From NCBI RefSeq assembly GCF_040095835.1, contig NZ_JBBMFT010000012.1, positions 1 to 64,000 of the forward strand: a DNA stretch of 64,000 nt, in the 5' to 3' direction. This stretch comes from Flavonifractor hominis. GTDB lineage: Bacteria > Bacillota > Clostridia > Oscillospirales > Oscillospiraceae. A program made the translations under genes and the position numbers. Positions 53,752-62,182 of the stretch are shown piece after piece (the first letter of the stretch is position 1; every line of letters begins with the position of its first letter). The notes beneath the pieces were generated by a model. That model was not told the origin of the DNA. It saw only the letters and a program-made list of their open reading frames with translations, and ran no database searches.

Positions 53752-55116
53752 ATGGCGAGCAATCCCAATTATTGTGACATCACACCGGAGATCGAAGACC
53801 TGGCGCAGCAGGCGCTGCGGAACAACGGGATCGATCCGGACGATTATGTGAGATATGATGTAAAACGCGGTCTCCGGGATCTGAACGGTAAGGGTGTTCT
53901 GGCCGGATTGACCGAAATTTCGGATATTGTGGCCAAGAAGGTGGTAGACGGGGTGGAGGTACCCTGCGACGGCAAGCTTTACTACCGCGGGATCGATGTG
54001 GAGCAGCTGGTGGAAGGGGCCCTGAAAGAGGGACGCTTCGGGTTTGAGGAGACCGCCTATCTGCTGCTGCTGGGGCATCTGCCTGACCGGGAGGAACTGG
54101 ACAGCTTTACCCGGCAGCTGTCCTATTACCGCTCCCTGCCCAACAACTTTGTGCGGGATGTGGTGCTGAAAGCCCCCAGCCAGGACATCATGAATTCTCT
54201 GGCCCGCAGTGTGCTCAACCTGGCCTCCTACGATGACCGCTGCGACGATATCACCCTGCCCAATGTCATGCGTCAGTGTGTGCAGCTTATCGCCCTGTTC
54301 CCCATGCTCAGTGTGTATGGCTATCAGGCCTATACCTACAAAAGCGGCAACAGCCTGTACATCCATGCGCCCCGGGCCGAGCTGTCCACGGCGGAGAACA
54401 TCCTCTCCCTGCTGCGGCCGGACTCCTCCTATTCCTTCTGGGAGGCCCACGTGCTGGACATCTGCCTGACCCTCCACGCCGAGCACGGCGGCGGCAACAA
54501 CTCCACCTTTACCACCCACGTGGTCACCTCCTCGGGTACCGACACCTATTCCTGCATGGCGGCGGCTCTGGCCTCCCTGAAGGGGCCCAGGCACGGCGGT
54601 GCCAACATCAAGGTGGTGCGCATGTTTGAGGACATGAAGGAGCAGGTGCGGGACTGGAAGGATGAGGACGAGGTGCGCCATTACCTCCGGGCCCTGCTGG
54701 ACAAGAAAGCCTTCGACAAGGCAGGCCTCATCTACGGCATGGGCCACGCGGTCTACTCCCTGTCCGATCCCCGGGCCAACCTGCTGCGTTCCTTCGTGGA
54801 GAAGTTGTCCCGGGAAAAGGGCCGCAATGAGGAGTACGAACTCTATTCCCTGGTGGAACGGCTGGGCCCCGAGGTCATCGCCGGAGAGCGGAAGATGTAT
54901 AAGGGCGTGTCTGCCAACGTGGACTTCTATTCCGGCTTTGTCTACCACATGCTGGATTTGCCTCTGGAGCTCTATACTCCCATTTTCGCCATGGCCCGTA
55001 TCGCGGGCTGGAGCGCCCACCGCATCGAAGAGCTCATCAACATGGGCAAAATCATCCGTCCCGCCTATAAATATGTGGGGACCCATACGGATTATGTACC
55101 CATGCAGCAGCGCTGA
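53752..55116 (+). CDS. gltA: Citrate synthase
   Basis: 454 residues. Family segments include LYYRGIDVEQLVEGA, EAHVLDICLTLHAEHGGGNNSTFTT (catalytic His), LKGPRHGGAN and YGMGHAVYSLSDPRA with the second catalytic His; SANVDFYSGFVYHMLDLP supplies the Asp. It condenses oxaloacetate and acetyl-CoA to citrate, in an anaerobe probably for glutamate synthesis. The size and sequence type are those of the clostridial branch of si-type synthase. It stands alone; aconitase and isocitrate dehydrogenase genes are not adjacent. Confidence 0.95.
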   Translation: MASNPNYCDITPEIEDLAQQALRNNGIDPDDYVRYDVKRGLRDLNGKGVLAGLTEISDIVAKKVVDGVEVPCDGKLYYRGIDVEQLVEGALKEGRFGFEETAYLLLLGHLPDREELDSFTRQLSYYRSLPNNFVRDVVLKAPSQDIMNSLARSVLNLASYDDRCDDITLPNVMRQCVQLIALFPMLSVYGYQAYTYKSGNSLYIHAPRAELSTAENILSLLRPDSSYSFWEAHVLDICLTLHAEHGGGNNSTFTTHVVTSSGTDTYSCMAAALASLKGPRHGGANIKVVRMFEDMKEQVRDWKDEDEVRHYLRALLDKKAFDKAGLIYGMGHAVYSLSDPRANLLRSFVEKLSREKGRNEEYELYSLVERLGPEVIAGERKMYKGVSANVDFYSGFVYHMLDLPLELYTPIFAMARIAGWSAHRIEELINMGKIIRPAYKYVGTHTDYVPMQQR

Positions 55117-55124
55117 AGCAAAGA

Positions 55125-55156
55125 AAAAGCGCCGCCCCTCGGGGCGGCGCTTTTTT
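55125..55156. terminator. Bidirectional terminator after citrate synthase
   Basis: GCGCCGCCCC and GGGGCGGCGC with a 2 nt core, extended by A4 and T6. Also serves the minus-strand gene ending at 55159. Confidence 0.9.
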
Positions 55157-55158
55157 GT

Positions 55159-56703
55159 CTATTCTGTGAGGCGTCTGACCTCCAAGTAGTACCGGTCTTC
55201 CGACGAGTCCAGCGTGACGGTGTTCACGCCGGTTTCCAGGTCAAAACCGAAGTTCTGCCGGACGATCTTGATGAGCCCACGGTCCTCCAGCGTGGCACTC
55301 TGCGATGTGCAGGCCAGGTTGGAGCCCAGCTTTGGCACCAGATCGTAGCCGTACACCCCATGGTTTCTGGTGTTGGCGCAGGCGTAGTCGAAGCTGCCCG
55401 CCTTGGCAAAGGAGGCCTCCACCGTGACGCTTCCCCCGGCGGGGACGGTGACCTGGGCCGATACCCAGCTTACCCGGTCCATGTAGAAGCTCTCGCTGAT
55501 AAAGTCCTCCATGCAGCCGGTGCCGTTCCACTCCGACCGGTTTTCCGGCAGACCGCTCTGGTAGAACCGGTCCAGGATGGCCCGGTAGCAGGTCTCGAAG
55601 TCCAGGCCCACATATCGCTCGTCGTTCTCATCCATGCGCCGGGCCAGGGCGTCGGTCAGAATGGTGCGGAATATGGTGTCCAGATCGCTCTCATACCGCG
55701 TCACGGTAACTCCGCAGTTTTCCAGGGTGGGAGTGTCCGCGTCAAAGCCGCCGGTGACGTATCCGCCGGTGGTCAGGTCGGTCACATCCGCTCCGAGGAC
55801 CAGCAGATAGCGGCTGTCTCCGTACTCGGGGTCTTCCGGACCCGGAATGGAGAAGTCCTGCACCATCGTCCCTGCCTCCCGGTCAAAGGAACCGCCCTGG
55901 AAACCGTAGGACAGCACGGCTGTCTGGTCATAGTCCAGCTCCAGATCGACCCGGATGGAGGGATTGGGGGCCTCCTCGCTTTCCGCCGGCCCATAGGGAT
56001 CGGTAAAGGCATAGATGATCACCGGGATGCCGGCGGGATCGCGGAGCGGATTCAGAGCCGCTTGCAGGTAGTTTCCGCCGGAGAGCAGGTCGCGATAGTC
56101 CTCCCAACTTTGAGCGGTGTAGACCGGCCACGTGCCGCCCACCGCCAGGGTGGTGTCCAGCTCTGCCCCGTCCAGCCGCAGGGTGGGCAGGTACTGGGAC
56201 AGCTCATCCAGAGCGGCGGCGAAGGGGTAGTACACCGTCACGTCCTGGTCGGCATCGCTGTGATTGGTCAGGGTGTAGGAATCGGTCACCAGAAGGTCGG
56301 TGGAGGAGCTCCAGTAGCCCCCCTCCTCCAGATACTCCGACTCTACCCACTCCGGTTCCCAGGGGGCAAAGTCCAGGGTGGTGTGACGTTCCGCCGTAAG
56401 GTTGTCGTTTGCTTCCCCCAGAGTCAGGGGAAAGATGGGCCCGGCATAGGACATGAAGGCGGAGGCCTCATCATGTCCGCCGCCCCCTCCGGAACGGCCT
56501 CCGATCTGCAGCAGGGGAAGCGTTCCAGTCAATACGCCAGCCCCCAGTGCGGATACGACTGCCAGACAGGCGCACGCCCCCATCCAGGGTTTTATACGCC
56601 GCCGGGGCCGCTTGGCCTCCCCGGCCATGGCCGCGATCCGCGCGCGCAGCTCCGGGGAAGCGTGAAGGGCATCCAGTTGAGCTATATAATCTGATTTATG
56701 CAT
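55159..56703 (-). CDS. Large membrane protein paired with an ECF sigma factor (putative anti-sigma)
   Basis: 514 residues. A short cytoplasmic part of about 38 residues (HKSDYIAQLDALHASPELRARIAAM), one membrane helix (WMGACACLAVVSALGAGVLTG), and a long extracytoplasmic region rich in beta strands (TDSYTLTNHSDADQDVTVYYPFA, GSVTVEASFAKAG). Its start overlaps the end of the sigma gene by 8 bp, the normal sigma/anti-sigma arrangement. A zinc-finger anti-sigma motif is not present, so the mechanism is unproven. The exported domain would be the sensor. ATG 56703 has GGAGG upstream. Confidence 0.75.
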   Translation of the reverse strand: MHKSDYIAQLDALHASPELRARIAAMAGEAKRPRRRIKPWMGACACLAVVSALGAGVLTGTLPLLQIGGRSGGGGGHDEASAFMSYAGPIFPLTLGEANDNLTAERHTTLDFAPWEPEWVESEYLEEGGYWSSSTDLLVTDSYTLTNHSDADQDVTVYYPFAAALDELSQYLPTLRLDGAELDTTLAVGGTWPVYTAQSWEDYRDLLSGGNYLQAALNPLRDPAGIPVIIYAFTDPYGPAESEEAPNPSIRVDLELDYDQTAVLSYGFQGGSFDREAGTMVQDFSIPGPEDPEYGDSRYLLVLGADVTDLTTGGYVTGGFDADTPTLENCGVTVTRYESDLDTIFRTILTDALARRMDENDERYVGLDFETCYRAILDRFYQSGLPENRSEWNGTGCMEDFISESFYMDRVSWVSAQVTVPAGGSVTVEASFAKAGSFDYACANTRNHGVYGYDLVPKLGSNLACTSQSATLEDRGLIKIVRQNFGFDLETGVNTVTLDSSEDRYYLEVRRLTE

Positions 56704-57181
56704 CCTCAAAGCCTCCGATCATCCGCGCACGGAGCGCTTGCCGCCCCCGGGAGAGCCAGGACAGCACCGTGTTTCGCTTGGTACCTAAAATCTCCCCGAT
56801 CTCTTTGGCGGTGTAGCCCTCAAAGTAGTGCAGGTAGATAGCGTTGCGGTAGGGCTCCGGCAGAGCGCGCACCTCGTCCAGTACCGAGCCGTCTGCCCCC
56901 GGTGGGGCGGGAAACTGAGGTGGCAGTGGTACCTCCTCCGTCCGCTTGGCCCGGCGGAGGTTTTTGCACTTGTTGATGGCTACCCGCAGCAGCCACGCCT
57001 TCAGGTGCTCCCCGTCGGCAAAAGCCTTGCCGCTGCGCAGCAGGGCCTCAAAGACCTCCTGGGTCACATCTTCCGCGTCCTGCACCGTGGGAGCATTGTG
57101 ACAGGCCGCCCGGTAAACCGTATCCAGATAGTGCTCCATTGCATAGGAGAAAGGGGCGTCCCCCCGGAGCTGCATGGCCAT
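56696..57181 (-). CDS. ECF-type RNA polymerase sigma factor
   Basis: 161 residues with sigma region 2 (YLDTVYRAACHNAPTVQDAEDVTQEVFEALL) and region 4 (LPEPYRNAIYLHYFEGYTAKEIGEIL, then VLSWLSRGRQALR). It directs polymerase to stress or envelope genes. The regulon is unknown, though such factors often act on their own promoter. GGAG lies 8 nt before ATG. Paired with the putative anti-sigma gene. Confidence 0.93.
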   Translation of the reverse strand: MAMQLRGDAPFSYAMEHYLDTVYRAACHNAPTVQDAEDVTQEVFEALLRSGKAFADGEHLKAWLLRVAINKCKNLRRAKRTEEVPLPPQFPAPPGADGSVLDEVRALPEPYRNAIYLHYFEGYTAKEIGEILGTKRNTVLSWLSRGRQALRARMIGGFEDA

Positions 57182-57243
57182 GGCTCTCTCTCCTTTCTGT
57201 CCCTAACACACCTGAGATGGGCGGATGATTGCATCAGGGGCGA

Positions 57244-57276
57244 AAAAATGCCGCCGCAGCATGCGGCGGCATTTTT
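57244..57276. terminator. Bidirectional terminator
   Basis: 15 bp perfect stem counting A5/T5 tracts, 3 nt loop, just past the FAD oxidoreductase gene. Confidence 0.85.
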
Positions 57277-57280
57277 GTCC

Positions 57281-58864
57281 TTACGGCTGTCCGGCTACCG
57301 CTTCGGCGACCCGGATGCCGTCCACGGCGGCACTTGTAATGCCCCCGGCATAGCCGGCCCCCTCGCCGCAGGGATAGAGCCCCCGGACAGTAGACTGGAA
57401 GTCCTCCCCACGCAGGATGCGCACCGGGGAGGAGGAACGGGTCTCCACACCGGTGAGCAGGCTGTCCGGGGCGGCAAACCCGTGGAGCTTGCGGTCAAAC
57501 ACCGGCAGGGCACCCCGGAGGGTGTCGGTGATGTAGCGGGGCAGGCAGCGGTCCAGATCGGCCGGGACCACGCCGGGCCGGTAGGTGGGCTCCACCGTGC
57601 CCAGGGCCTTGGAGGCCTGATGGGCCAGGAAATCCTTCACCGTTTGGGCAGGGGCGTGATAGTTCCCACCCCCCAGGGTAAAGGCGGCTTCCTCCCACCG
57701 GCGCTGGTACTCCACCCCGGCCAGGGGGTGGTCCGAGCCAAAGTCGGCAGGATTGACCCCCACCAGGAATCCGCCGTTGATGTTTTTCCCGTCCCGGGCG
57801 CGATGGCTCATGCCGTTGGTCACCAGCCGCCCCTCCTCCGAGGCGGCGGCCACCACCTGACCACCGGGGCAGACGCAGAAGGTGAAGGCGCTGCGGCCGT
57901 TTGGCAGGTGACAGGCCAGCTTATAGTCTGCCGCGGGCAGTTTTTCCCAAGCTGGGCCAAACTGAGCCAGAGAGACGGCGGCCTGGGGGTGCTCGATGCG
58001 CACGCCGATGGCAAAGGACTTCTGCTCCATGGGTACCCCGGCTTCGTGCAGCATCCGGAAGGTATCCCGGGCGGAGTGGCCGGGGGAGAGCACCAGTGCG
58101 TCACAGGGCAGCGCATAGGCTCCCTGGGGGCACTCCACGCTCAAGCCTGCCACCGCCCCGTCCCGGAGGGTGAGGCCGGTCAGCTTGTGGCCGAAGCGCA
58201 CATCGCAACCAAGGCGGATCAGTTCCAGCCGGATGTGTTTCACTACATCCCGCAGCACGTCAGTGCCGATGTGGGGCTTGTGCTGGTACAGAATGTCCTC
58301 CGGGGCTCCCGCTGCGACCAGCTCCCGGAAGACGGTGGAGATCCGTGGATCGTGGGTGCCGGTGTTCAGCTTGCCGTCGGAAAAGGTGCCCGCGCCCCCC
58401 TCACCGAATTGTACGTTGGAGGCCGGGTCCAGCACGCCGGTGGACCAGAATTGTTCCACATCGGCGGTGCGCTCCTCCACCGGGCGGCCACGCTCCAGCA
58501 CGATGGGGGCCAGGCCGTTCCGGGCCAGAAACAGGGCGGCGAACAGTCCTGCCGGGCCCATGCCAACCACCACCGGCGGCAGGGAAGAGGTCCGACGAAC
58601 CGGGGGAAAGACATAGGGTGCGCTCTGGTATAGGCTGACGTTTTTGTCCCGGCAGCGAGCCATGATCCGGGCCTCGTTCTCCACCGTCACATCCACGGTG
58701 CAGACATAGTGGACCTGGCTTTTCTTTCGGGCGTCGATGGATTGCCGGGCCAGGGTGAGTGCGGTAATGGCGTCTGGTTTCAGGCCAAGAGCGCGGGCGG
58801 CCTTCTGACGCAGCTGCGCCTCGCCCCCGTCCAGGGGGAGGGCGATATTTTGAATACGGATCAT
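57281..58864 (-). CDS. FAD-dependent oxidoreductase (COG2509-like)
   Basis: 527 residues. An N-terminal ferredoxin-like RNA-binding-type fold (about 1-85), then the FAD-binding VVGMGPAGLFAALFLARNG near residue 98, VLERGRPVEERT, and C-terminal GLYPCGEGAGYAGGITSAAVDGIRVAEA. This set defines the uncharacterised FAD-dependent dehydrogenases of Firmicutes. The substrate is unknown. The FSDGKLNTGTHDPR segment near 165 is typical of the group. Lies between two minus-strand units and has no coupled neighbour. Confidence 0.9.
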   Translation of the reverse strand: MIRIQNIALPLDGGEAQLRQKAARALGLKPDAITALTLARQSIDARKKSQVHYVCTVDVTVENEARIMARCRDKNVSLYQSAPYVFPPVRRTSSLPPVVVGMGPAGLFAALFLARNGLAPIVLERGRPVEERTADVEQFWSTGVLDPASNVQFGEGGAGTFSDGKLNTGTHDPRISTVFRELVAAGAPEDILYQHKPHIGTDVLRDVVKHIRLELIRLGCDVRFGHKLTGLTLRDGAVAGLSVECPQGAYALPCDALVLSPGHSARDTFRMLHEAGVPMEQKSFAIGVRIEHPQAAVSLAQFGPAWEKLPAADYKLACHLPNGRSAFTFCVCPGGQVVAAASEEGRLVTNGMSHRARDGKNINGGFLVGVNPADFGSDHPLAGVEYQRRWEEAAFTLGGGNYHAPAQTVKDFLAHQASKALGTVEPTYRPGVVPADLDRCLPRYITDTLRGALPVFDRKLHGFAAPDSLLTGVETRSSSPVRILRGEDFQSTVRGLYPCGEGAGYAGGITSAAVDGIRVAEAVAGQP

Positions 58865-58962
58865 AATGTGTCCTCAAATCTCACAGAATGAGGGTATTAT
58901 ACCATAAAACAAGAAAAAGGACACCCCCGGTGATGAGAGTGTCCGAAAAAAGACTTCCGCGT

Positions 58963-59211
58963 TCAGTTGTGCAAGGCGGTCAGGACCAGGACCAGCAACA
59001 GCACTGCGATGAGAATTACAGCCGCTGTCTGGACGACCCGCATGATCTGCCGGCCTTTCTGTCCCTTTTTGCTGCAAACAAACTGGGTGATGCCGAGGAG
59101 GGCAAACAGAACGGCGGCAAGGACGTTATATCCGATGACAATGCCGCTGCGCTTCATAAACACATTGTACAGCGCAATAAAAAGCCAAAGAGCGGAGAGT
59201 ATGAAGTACAT
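58963..59211 (-). CDS. Small membrane protein of unknown function
   Basis: 82 residues with three hydrophobic segments (MYFILSALWLFIALYNVF, IVIGYNVLAAVLFALLGIT, VVQTAAVILIAVLLLVLVLT). ATG 59211 has AAGGAG upstream; a longer in-frame start has no ribosome site. No recognised family. It lies next to the gdhA tandem array. Confidence 0.65.
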   Translation of the reverse strand: MYFILSALWLFIALYNVFMKRSGIVIGYNVLAAVLFALLGITQFVCSKKGQKGRQIMRVVQTAAVILIAVLLLVLVLTALHN

Positions 59212-59384
59212 GCTGTCGCCACTCCTTTCGTATGAGCTGTCTCTGTGGAGTGCCTCCATTTTATCATGAACTGCCGACCGACACAAGGGAGGGCGCGGCA
59301 GTGCCGCGCCCTCCCTGAAAGGTCCGGTGTATAGTTTTGGTATCCGCTTAGTAGGAAACGCCCTGCCACACCATGGCGTCGGCC

Positions 59385-59531
59385 CACCCCCAACATACGG
59401 GGTATGTTGGGGCCCACGATGTTTGGATCTGCTCGGGCGGAATGAATCCGCCCGGCATCAAGGTTTTGCCTGTCGGCAAAACGCTTGTACGACGCGCATG
59501 CGCCGCCCCATCCCGAATGGGGCCCCGGTGG
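59385..59531 (+). repeat. Five-stem repeat element, copy 3 (gdhA array)
   Basis: Stem-loop 1 59388-59412 (11 bp stem, GGG loop). Stem-loop 2 59435-59453 (GGGCGGA, loop ATGAA, TCCGCCC). Stem-loop 3 59463-59482 (GTTTTGCC, TGTC, GGCAAAAC). Linker GCTTGTACGACGC, then a GCGCATGCGC palindrome and stem-loop 5 59505-59523 (GCCCCAT / ATGGGGC). Same order as copies 1 and 2. Confidence 0.85.
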
Positions 59532-59639
59532 CCGACGCAAAGGGAGGACGCGGCAGTGCCGCGCCCTCCCTGAAAGGTCTGGTGTATAGTTTTGATATCC
59601 GCTTAGTAGGAAACACCCTGCCACACCATGGCGTCGGCC

Positions 59640-59786
59640 CATCCCCAACATACGGGGTATGTTGGGGCCCCCGATGTTTGGATCTGCTCGGGCGGAATGA
59701 ATCCGCCCGGCATCAAGGTTTTGCCTGTCGGCAAAACGCTTGTACGGCGCGCATGCGCCGCCCCATCCCGGATGGGGCCCCGGTGG
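59640..59786 (+). repeat. Five-stem repeat element, copy 4 (gdhA array)
   Basis: Nearly identical to copy 3, 255 bp further along. Differences include ACGAC/ACGGC, which turns a mismatch in stem 4 into a GGCGC/GCGCC pair, and a CCCGA/CCCGG change in the loop of stem 5. Confidence 0.85.
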
Positions 59787-59796
59787 CCGACGCAAA

Positions 59797-59825
59797 GGGA
59801 GGACGCGGCAGTGCCGCGCCCTCCC
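59797..59825 (-). terminator. Intrinsic terminator of gdhA (with two tandem copies)
   Basis: GC-rich stem of about 14 bp 33 bp after the gdhA stop; copies lie at about 59287-59315 and 59542-59570. U-tract is weak, so three in series may matter. Confidence 0.65.
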
Positions 59826-59857
59826 TGAAAGGTCTGGTGTATAGTTTTGGTATCCGC

Positions 59858-61213
59858 TTAGTAGGAAACGCCCTGCCACACCATGGCGTCGGCCACCTTC
59901 AGGAAACCGGCGATGTTGGCGCCGGCCACCAGGTTGCCGGGCATGCCGTATTCCTCGGCGGCCTTGGCGGCGCTGTGGTAGATGTTGCGCATGATGCCGT
60001 GCAGCTTCTCATCCACTTCCTCGAAGGTCCAGCTCAAGCGGATGGAGTTCTGGCTCATCTCCAGACCGGAGGTGGCGACACCGCCGGCATTGGCGGCCTT
60101 GGCGGGCCCAAACAGCACGCCGTGCTCCTGGAAGTAGGCCACAGCCTCGGGAGTAGAGGGCATGTTGGCGCCCTCCGCCACGGCGAAGCAGCCGTTGGCC
60201 ACCAGCGCCTTGGCGCCCTCCAGGGGCAGCTCGTTCTGAGTGGCACAGGGCAGGGCGATGTCACAGGGAACGCTCCAGATGCCCTGGCAGCCCTCCACAT
60301 ACTTGGCGGTAGGAACATACTCCAGGTAAGTCTTGATGCGTGCACGCTTGACTTCCTTGATCTGCTGAATGACCTTGTAGTCGATGCCGTTCTCATCCAC
60401 GATGTAGCCGTTGGAGTCGCTCATGGCCACGACCTTGCCGCCCAGCTGGGTGGCCTTCTGGTTGGCATACGTGGCGACGTTGCCGGAGCCGGAGATCACC
60501 ACGCGCTTACCCTCGAAGGACTTGCCGGCGGCCTTGAGCATCTCATCGGTAAAGTAGCACAGACCGTAGCCGGTGGCCTCCGTGCGGGCCAGGGAGCCGC
60601 CGTAGCTCAGACCCTTGCCGGTGAGCACGCCGGTGAACTCATTGCGCAGACGCTTGTACTGGCCGAACAGGAAGCCGATCTCACGGCCGCCCACGCCGAT
60701 GTCGCCGGCGGGCACATCGGTGTCCGCGCCGATGTGGCGCTGCAGCTCAGTCATAAAGGACTGGCAGAAACGCATGATCTCGCCGTCGCTCTTCCCCTTG
60801 GGATCGAAGTCGGAACCGCCCTTGCCGCCGCCCATGGGCAGACCGGTCAGGGAGTTCTTGAATACCTGCTCAAAGCCCAAAAACTTAATGACGGACAGGG
60901 TGACAGAGGGGTGGAACCGCAGGCCGCCCTTGTAGGGGCCGATGGCGGAGTTGAACTGTACCCGGTAGCCGCGGTTGACCTGCACCTTCCCGGCGTCGTC
61001 CACCCAGGGCACCCGGAAGAGCAGGCAGCGCTCGGGCTCCACCATACGATCGATGACGCCGGCCTTCACCAGGTCGGGCCGCTGCTCTACCACGGGCTGG
61101 AGGGACTCCAGCACCTCGCCCACCGCCTGAAGAAATTCAGGCTCATGGGCGTTCTTTCTGCAAACCTCATCGTATACGCCCTGAAGATAGGAATTAGTGA
61201 AAGTAAATGCCAT
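59858..61213 (-). CDS. gdhA: NADP-type glutamate dehydrogenase
   Basis: 451 residues, the length of hexameric GDH of the small class. Substrate site GPYKGGLRFHPSV and GLPMGGGKGGSDFDP with the catalytic Lys, DVPAGDIGVGGREIGFLFG with the catalytic Asp, and coenzyme fold VVISGSGNVATYANQKA. Ser after the second strand of the Rossmann fold (MSDSNGY) suits NADP, by inference. It links ammonia and 2-oxoglutarate to glutamate. AAAGGAG lies before ATG. Its 3' end is repeated twice downstream with five-stem elements. Confidence 0.97.
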   Translation of the reverse strand: MAFTFTNSYLQGVYDEVCRKNAHEPEFLQAVGEVLESLQPVVEQRPDLVKAGVIDRMVEPERCLLFRVPWVDDAGKVQVNRGYRVQFNSAIGPYKGGLRFHPSVTLSVIKFLGFEQVFKNSLTGLPMGGGKGGSDFDPKGKSDGEIMRFCQSFMTELQRHIGADTDVPAGDIGVGGREIGFLFGQYKRLRNEFTGVLTGKGLSYGGSLARTEATGYGLCYFTDEMLKAAGKSFEGKRVVISGSGNVATYANQKATQLGGKVVAMSDSNGYIVDENGIDYKVIQQIKEVKRARIKTYLEYVPTAKYVEGCQGIWSVPCDIALPCATQNELPLEGAKALVANGCFAVAEGANMPSTPEAVAYFQEHGVLFGPAKAANAGGVATSGLEMSQNSIRLSWTFEEVDEKLHGIMRNIYHSAAKAAEEYGMPGNLVAGANIAGFLKVADAMVWQGVSY

Positions 61214-61267
61214 GTTGCCAGACTCCTTTATGCGGCGGGGCCGATGGGACGGACCGGCCGGAATTTG

Positions 61268-61290
61268 GTTCCATTGGATCCCAATGGAAC
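61268..61290 (-). promoter_or_regulatory. Hairpin in the gdhA leader
   Basis: Perfect 10 bp stem GTTCCATTGG / CCAATGGAAC with a 3 nt loop, between the gdhA promoter and start codon. No T tract. It could be an operator or a message-stabilising hairpin. Confidence 0.5.
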
Positions 61291-61312
61291 AGCACTTTGC
61301 TGTGTTGAAGCT

Positions 61313-61341
61313 ATTATAATCGGATTTGGTTTTGAATGCAA
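61313..61341 (-). promoter_or_regulatory. Sigma-A promoter of gdhA
   Basis: Minus strand TTGCAT, 17 bp, TATAAT; leader of about 95 nt. The stretch 61342-61477 to its right shows nothing else recognisable. Confidence 0.8.
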
Positions 61342-61477
61342 GCAGAAAATATAAAATTGCAAAAACGACGGAAAAGAGCCGGAAAAGCCGGAGCGGTTTG
61401 CACCGATTTGACTGCTTGCATGCAAATGCGCAGAAAAAACGAAAGGGGGTGATATTGTCCGCCAGAGAAAAACAGCT

Positions 61478-61506
61478 TTGACGAACCTGACGGGGTGTAT
61501 TATAAT
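61478..61506 (+). promoter_or_regulatory. Sigma-A promoter of the cytidylate-kinase-like gene
   Basis: TTGACG, 17 bp, TATAAT, 24 bp before ATG 61531. Confidence 0.85.
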
Positions 61507-61530
61507 AAGGACAGAAGGGGAGGTGTCCTT

Positions 61531-62130
61531 ATGAAACACGTTGTTATCACCATTGGGCGCGAGTATGGTTCCGGCGGGCGTATCATCGCCAAGCGTCTGG
61601 CGGAGGAGCTGGAGATCACATTTTATGATAAGCAGCTTATCGCTGCTGTGGCCAAGCGCACCGGTTTTTCCGAGAATTTTGTCCGCAATGCCGAGCATCA
61701 ACGCCCCACCAACAGCCTGCTCTATGACCTGTATACTGCTGTGCAGACTCCTTCGGTACCCGATCAGGTGTTCATTGCCCAGGCAAAGATCATCAGAGAG
61801 GCCGCAGAAAAGGAATCCTGTGTGTTCGTAGGACGCTGCGCCAACTACATCCTGCGGGAGGAGCCCCGCTGCCTGAGCGTGTTTATCCATGCTCCCATGG
61901 AGGAGCGGGTGCGCCGGGCCCGGGAGGAATACGGCGTACAGGAGAACAACCTGGAGGCCTATGTGGTCCGCCAGGACAAGGCCCGCGCCTCTTATTATAA
62001 TTACTTTGCCACCGGCAAATGGGGCCAGTGCCGGGAGTACGACCTGTGTATCAACAGCAGCATTGGCCTGGATACCGCGGTGGAGATCATCAAAGCCGCA
62101 GCGCTGGCCAAAGCTGCAAACGGATCTTGA
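61531..62130 (+). CDS. Cytidylate-kinase-like family protein
   Basis: 199 residues. P-loop ITIGREYGSGGRIIAKRLAEEL at the N-terminus, then FYDKQLIAAVAKRTGF, CVFVGRCANYIL and a lid with MEERVRRAREEYGV. This matches the cytidylate-kinase-like family common in gut Clostridia, which differs from the housekeeping Cmk and whose substrate is unknown. ATG 61531 has GGAGGTG upstream; an ATG 12 codons earlier lies in the promoter. Single-gene unit. Confidence 0.9.
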   Translation: MKHVVITIGREYGSGGRIIAKRLAEELEITFYDKQLIAAVAKRTGFSENFVRNAEHQRPTNSLLYDLYTAVQTPSVPDQVFIAQAKIIREAAEKESCVFVGRCANYILREEPRCLSVFIHAPMEERVRRAREEYGVQENNLEAYVVRQDKARASYYNYFATGKWGQCREYDLCINSSIGLDTAVEIIKAAALAKAANGS

Positions 62131-62144
62131 ATGGTAGAAAACGC

Positions 62145-62180
62145 ACCGGGCTGCCGCATTGCGGCAGCCCGGTTTTGTTT
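62145..62180. terminator. Bidirectional terminator
   Basis: 13 bp perfect stem, ATT loop, TTTTGTTTT tail; between the kinase and helicase genes. Confidence 0.9.
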
Positions 62181-62182
62181 TG

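Larger units (their letters stand above)
59277..59786. repeat. 255 bp tandem array beyond the gdhA 3' end
   Basis: Two units of 255 bp (59277-59531 and 59532-59786) lead into the true gdhA end. Each unit has the gdhA terminator hairpin, the 3' untranslated stretch, the last 11 codons and stop of gdhA, then a five-stem element. Units differ at only a few positions, one of them a synonymous codon (GGC/GGT). The gene-end copies at 59348-59384 and 59603-59639 have no start and are not expressed as enzyme. Confidence 0.92.

Noticed and set aside
59277..59786. CRISPR array
   Set aside because: The period is 255 bp with only two extra units, each ending in a copy of gdhA; no short repeat-spacer pattern and no cas genes.
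61442..61480. Eight-codon TTG leader ORF (MSAREKQL) before the kinase gene
   Set aside because: It has a GGGGGTG site, but it lies upstream of the -35 box of the only good promoter and so would not be on that transcript.
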